A stretch of 64,000 nt of DNA, from the NCBI GenBank assembly GCA_964194845.1, contig CAXMNX010000035.1, forward strand, positions 1 to 64,000, written 5' to 3'. Shown in pieces: positions 62,361 to 64,000 of the stretch; within the stretch, counting starts at the first letter, position 1; each line of letters opens with the position of its first letter. This DNA comes from CAXMNX01 sp964194845 (lineage in GTDB: Bacteria > Pseudomonadota > Alphaproteobacteria > Rhodobacterales > Rhodobacteraceae). A program made the translations under genes and the position numbers. Below the pieces are notes generated by a model. That model ran no database searches, was not told the DNA's origin, and worked only from the letters and a program-made list of their open reading frames with translations.

Positions 62361-63229
62361 TGCACGTCGTCTCGCTGATTGCGAAGCCGGGGATGCTCGA
62401 TCCTGCACTGGTGTCGTCGCTGCAATCGGCATGGGGTGGCGGTGATGCGAATTGGCTTTCGCCTGACGAGGCCGCCGAATTTCCCGTCACCGTATCGCCG
62501 GCGAATTTGGAAGATGTGCGCGCGGACATCGAACCCATGGGCGTCGATCTGAATGTCATTCCATTCGACGGGCGGCGGAAGCGGCTTTTGATCGCTGACA
62601 TGGATTCCACCATGGTCAATGAGGAGTGCATCGACGAGCTGGCCGCCGAGGCTGGCGTCGGAGATCGGGTCGCTGAAATTACCGCGCGGGCGATGAACGG
62701 CGAGATTGATTTCGAAGCGGCGATCGACGAACGGGTTGCGCTTTTGAAGGGCTTGGCCGTCGACGTGATCGAGAAGGTGCTAGGCGAACGGATCACGCTG
62801 GCACCGGGCGGCAAGACGCTTGTTTCCACGATGAAAGCGAACGGAGCGTATGCAACGCTCGTTTCCGGCGGGTTTACCCAGTTCACCAGCCGGATCGCCG
62901 AAATTCTTGGCTTTGACGAGAACCGCGCCAATACATTGCTCGATGAGGGCGGGCGGCTGACCGGCCAGGTTGCGCGACCGATACTGGGGCGTGAGGCCAA
63001 GGTTCGGGCGCTAAATGAGATTTCCCAGCGCCTTGGGTTTGCCCCGGAAAAGGCGATTGCGGTCGGGGACGGCGCAAATGATTTGGGGATGCTGGACCGT
63101 GCAGGCATTGGCGTCGCGCTGCATGCCAAGCCGAGCGTCGCTGCCGCCGCGCCGGTTCGTGTCGATTATGGTGACCTGACGGCGCTATTGTTTTTGCAGG
63201 GCTATGGTCGGGTCGATTTTGTCAATTAA
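62360..63229 (+). CDS. serB: Phosphoserine phosphatase
   Basis: Final serine-synthesis step. 289 residues: an N-terminal regulatory-like region (about 1-75), then the HAD core with nucleophile Asp in LLIADMDSTMVNEECIDELA, Ser/Thr in TLVSGGFTQF, Lys in LGREAKVRALNEI and acidic GDGANDLGMLDRAGIGVALH. It ends six bases before the convergent asparaginase. serC-serA lie 1.5 kb upstream on the other strand. Confidence 0.94.
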   Translation: MHVVSLIAKPGMLDPALVSSLQSAWGGGDANWLSPDEAAEFPVTVSPANLEDVRADIEPMGVDLNVIPFDGRRKRLLIADMDSTMVNEECIDELAAEAGVGDRVAEITARAMNGEIDFEAAIDERVALLKGLAVDVIEKVLGERITLAPGGKTLVSTMKANGAYATLVSGGFTQFTSRIAEILGFDENRANTLLDEGGRLTGQVARPILGREAKVRALNEISQRLGFAPEKAIAVGDGANDLGMLDRAGIGVALHAKPSVAAAAPVRVDYGDLTALLFLQGYGRVDFVN

Positions 63230-63235
63230 GAAACT

Positions 63236-64000
63236 CTAAGCAAAAAGCCCGCTGGCCGGTCTGACCGCGCCTGTCACGATCCCGTCCCGGTTCAAGATCG
63301 GGCAATCCAGATAACGCAACACCGCCGGATGCCCGGCGTCCACGGCACCAAGCCGGACCAGCAGCGCCGTAATTGCCGCCTCCGATGCGCGGGCCGCGCC
63401 ATCGGCGATCTTCAGCGCCACGCCAATGCCCTGATTTGGAAGGATCGCCACATACACACCTTCGGCACCTGACTTGGCAACAAACGGCTCGGTCGCTGCT
63501 GATATCAGGTTGCTAAAGGCTCGGTCCTTCCCCGAAACCAGTTCCGGGTGCGCGATCATCGCGTCGCGCAATCGAGCCGCGGCGCGTTCACGGACAGAGC
63601 CGTCTTCCCGCGCCTCGGCAAACACCGCCATCGCGCGGGCAAGCCCGGAAAGCGTCGTCGCAAAGTTCGGCGCTGAACAGCCGTCGATACCGAAACCGGG
63701 GCTTGGGGCGTCTATTACGGCTTCGAAGGCTTCACGCACGGCAAGCTGGACCGGGTGATCGGGGTCAACGTAGTTGAGGTCGGCCTTAAGATGCTTGGCC
63801 AGCGCCAAAAACCCGGTGTGCTTGCCCGAGCAGTTGTTGAAAAGCCGCGTCACAGGTTCCGCCGCACGTATCATCTCTTCGGCTAGGGCGTCGTCGCGCG
63901 ACGGTTGCGGCCCGCATTTCAGCGCGGTTTCATCCAACCCGATGTCCGATAGCCAACGCGACACCTTCTCGACGTGGCGCCGTTCACCGCTGTGCGACGC
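63236..64000 (-). CDS. Asparaginase (AsnA/thermolabile L-asparaginase II type), partial
   Basis: The 3' part of a gene that continues past the window edge; the frame is open to 64000 and reads ASHSGERRHVEKVSRWLSDI at the edge. Further marks: NNCSGKHTGFLALAKHL, GFGIDGCSAPNFATTLSGLA, HPELVSGKDRAFSNL, AKSGAEGVYVAILP. These match the rhizobial-type asparaginase family (COG4448). About 255 residues are visible. Confidence 0.85.
   Translation of the reverse strand, partial: ASHSGERRHVEKVSRWLSDIGLDETALKCGPQPSRDDALAEEMIRAAEPVTRLFNNCSGKHTGFLALAKHLKADLNYVDPDHPVQLAVREAFEAVIDAPSPGFGIDGCSAPNFATTLSGLARAMAVFAEAREDGSVRERAAARLRDAMIAHPELVSGKDRAFSNLISAATEPFVAKSGAEGVYVAILPNQGIGVALKIADGAARASEAAITALLVRLGAVDAGHPAVLRYLDCPILNRDGIVTGAVRPASGLFA

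Noticed and set aside
1..64000. tRNA or rRNA genes, CRISPR arrays, insertion sequences or prophage
   Set aside because: Reading the intergenic gaps I found no tRNA T-loop/acceptor pattern, no regularly spaced repeats, and no transposase, integrase or phage structural gene.

Overview
The window is alphaproteobacterial chromosome, most likely Rhodobacterales (Rhodobacteraceae, roseobacter-type). Signs are moderately high GC, short intergenic gaps, a petP/petR-like MarR and response-regulator pair, the xseB-ispA-dxs order, a serC-serA operon near serB, rpoZ-rsh linkage, a TPP-riboswitch thiBPQ operon and an SOS box of the GTTC-N7-GTTC type. I see no rRNA, tRNA, CRISPR array, integrase or transposase.

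Layout. 1-9.2 kb is accessory and decaying: a NUDIX gene cut by one in-frame TGA; an SPFH/NfeD membrane pair; a block of about 1.45 kb with a damaged Sel1-repeat gene, framed by two diverged copies of the nfeD 3' end; two TetR regulators, each divergent from its probable target (a GST and a DUF1330 protein) across visible palindromic operators; a TM2-like remnant; an MFS transporter; and a DUF3179 gene cut by one in-frame TAG. 9.3-23.3 kb is mostly core: PatB/MalY lyase, def-fmt, the ispH-methyltransferase-GST-rnhA operon, a cytochrome c, a NYN-domain protein, rpoZ-rsh, mtgA, an FzlA-like GST with queG, and an EamA exporter. 23.4-24.7 kb is a small AT-richer accessory patch with a HEPN-domain gene overlapping an unrecognised partner.

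24.7-38.3 kb holds ilvE divergent from petP/petR-like genes, an isoprenoid operon (HDAC-like deacetylase, xseB, ispA, dxs), amn, an HU gene with a clear terminator, ccdA with an exported thioredoxin, and aroC. 38.4-41.8 kb is the TPP-riboswitch-controlled thiamine uptake operon. 42.2-42.5 kb holds an unusual minus-strand element: an 18-codon ORF with a near-complete match to the 16S rRNA 3' end as Shine-Dalgarno, plus a downstream segment able to sequester it and a terminator-like hairpin. 42.5-49.4 kb carries a VUT/YhhQ transporter, a phytase-like protein, mepA, a UMF1 transporter, a thioesterase, YggT and SOS-box recQ.

49.4-64 kb holds a hybrid histidine kinase split by one in-frame TGA, a thiolase with its MarR regulator, kbl-tdh threonine catabolism, a 26-residue membrane miniprotein, DUF2585, DinB and metallophosphoesterase genes, then serine synthesis (serC-serA with a candidate leader RNA, and serB whose start lies in a hairpin), and finally an asparaginase running off the window.

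The most interesting signals are the minus-strand RNA/miniprotein at 42.23-42.40 kb, the HEPN pair, the nfeD-framed insertion, and three otherwise intact genes each broken by a single stop codon.
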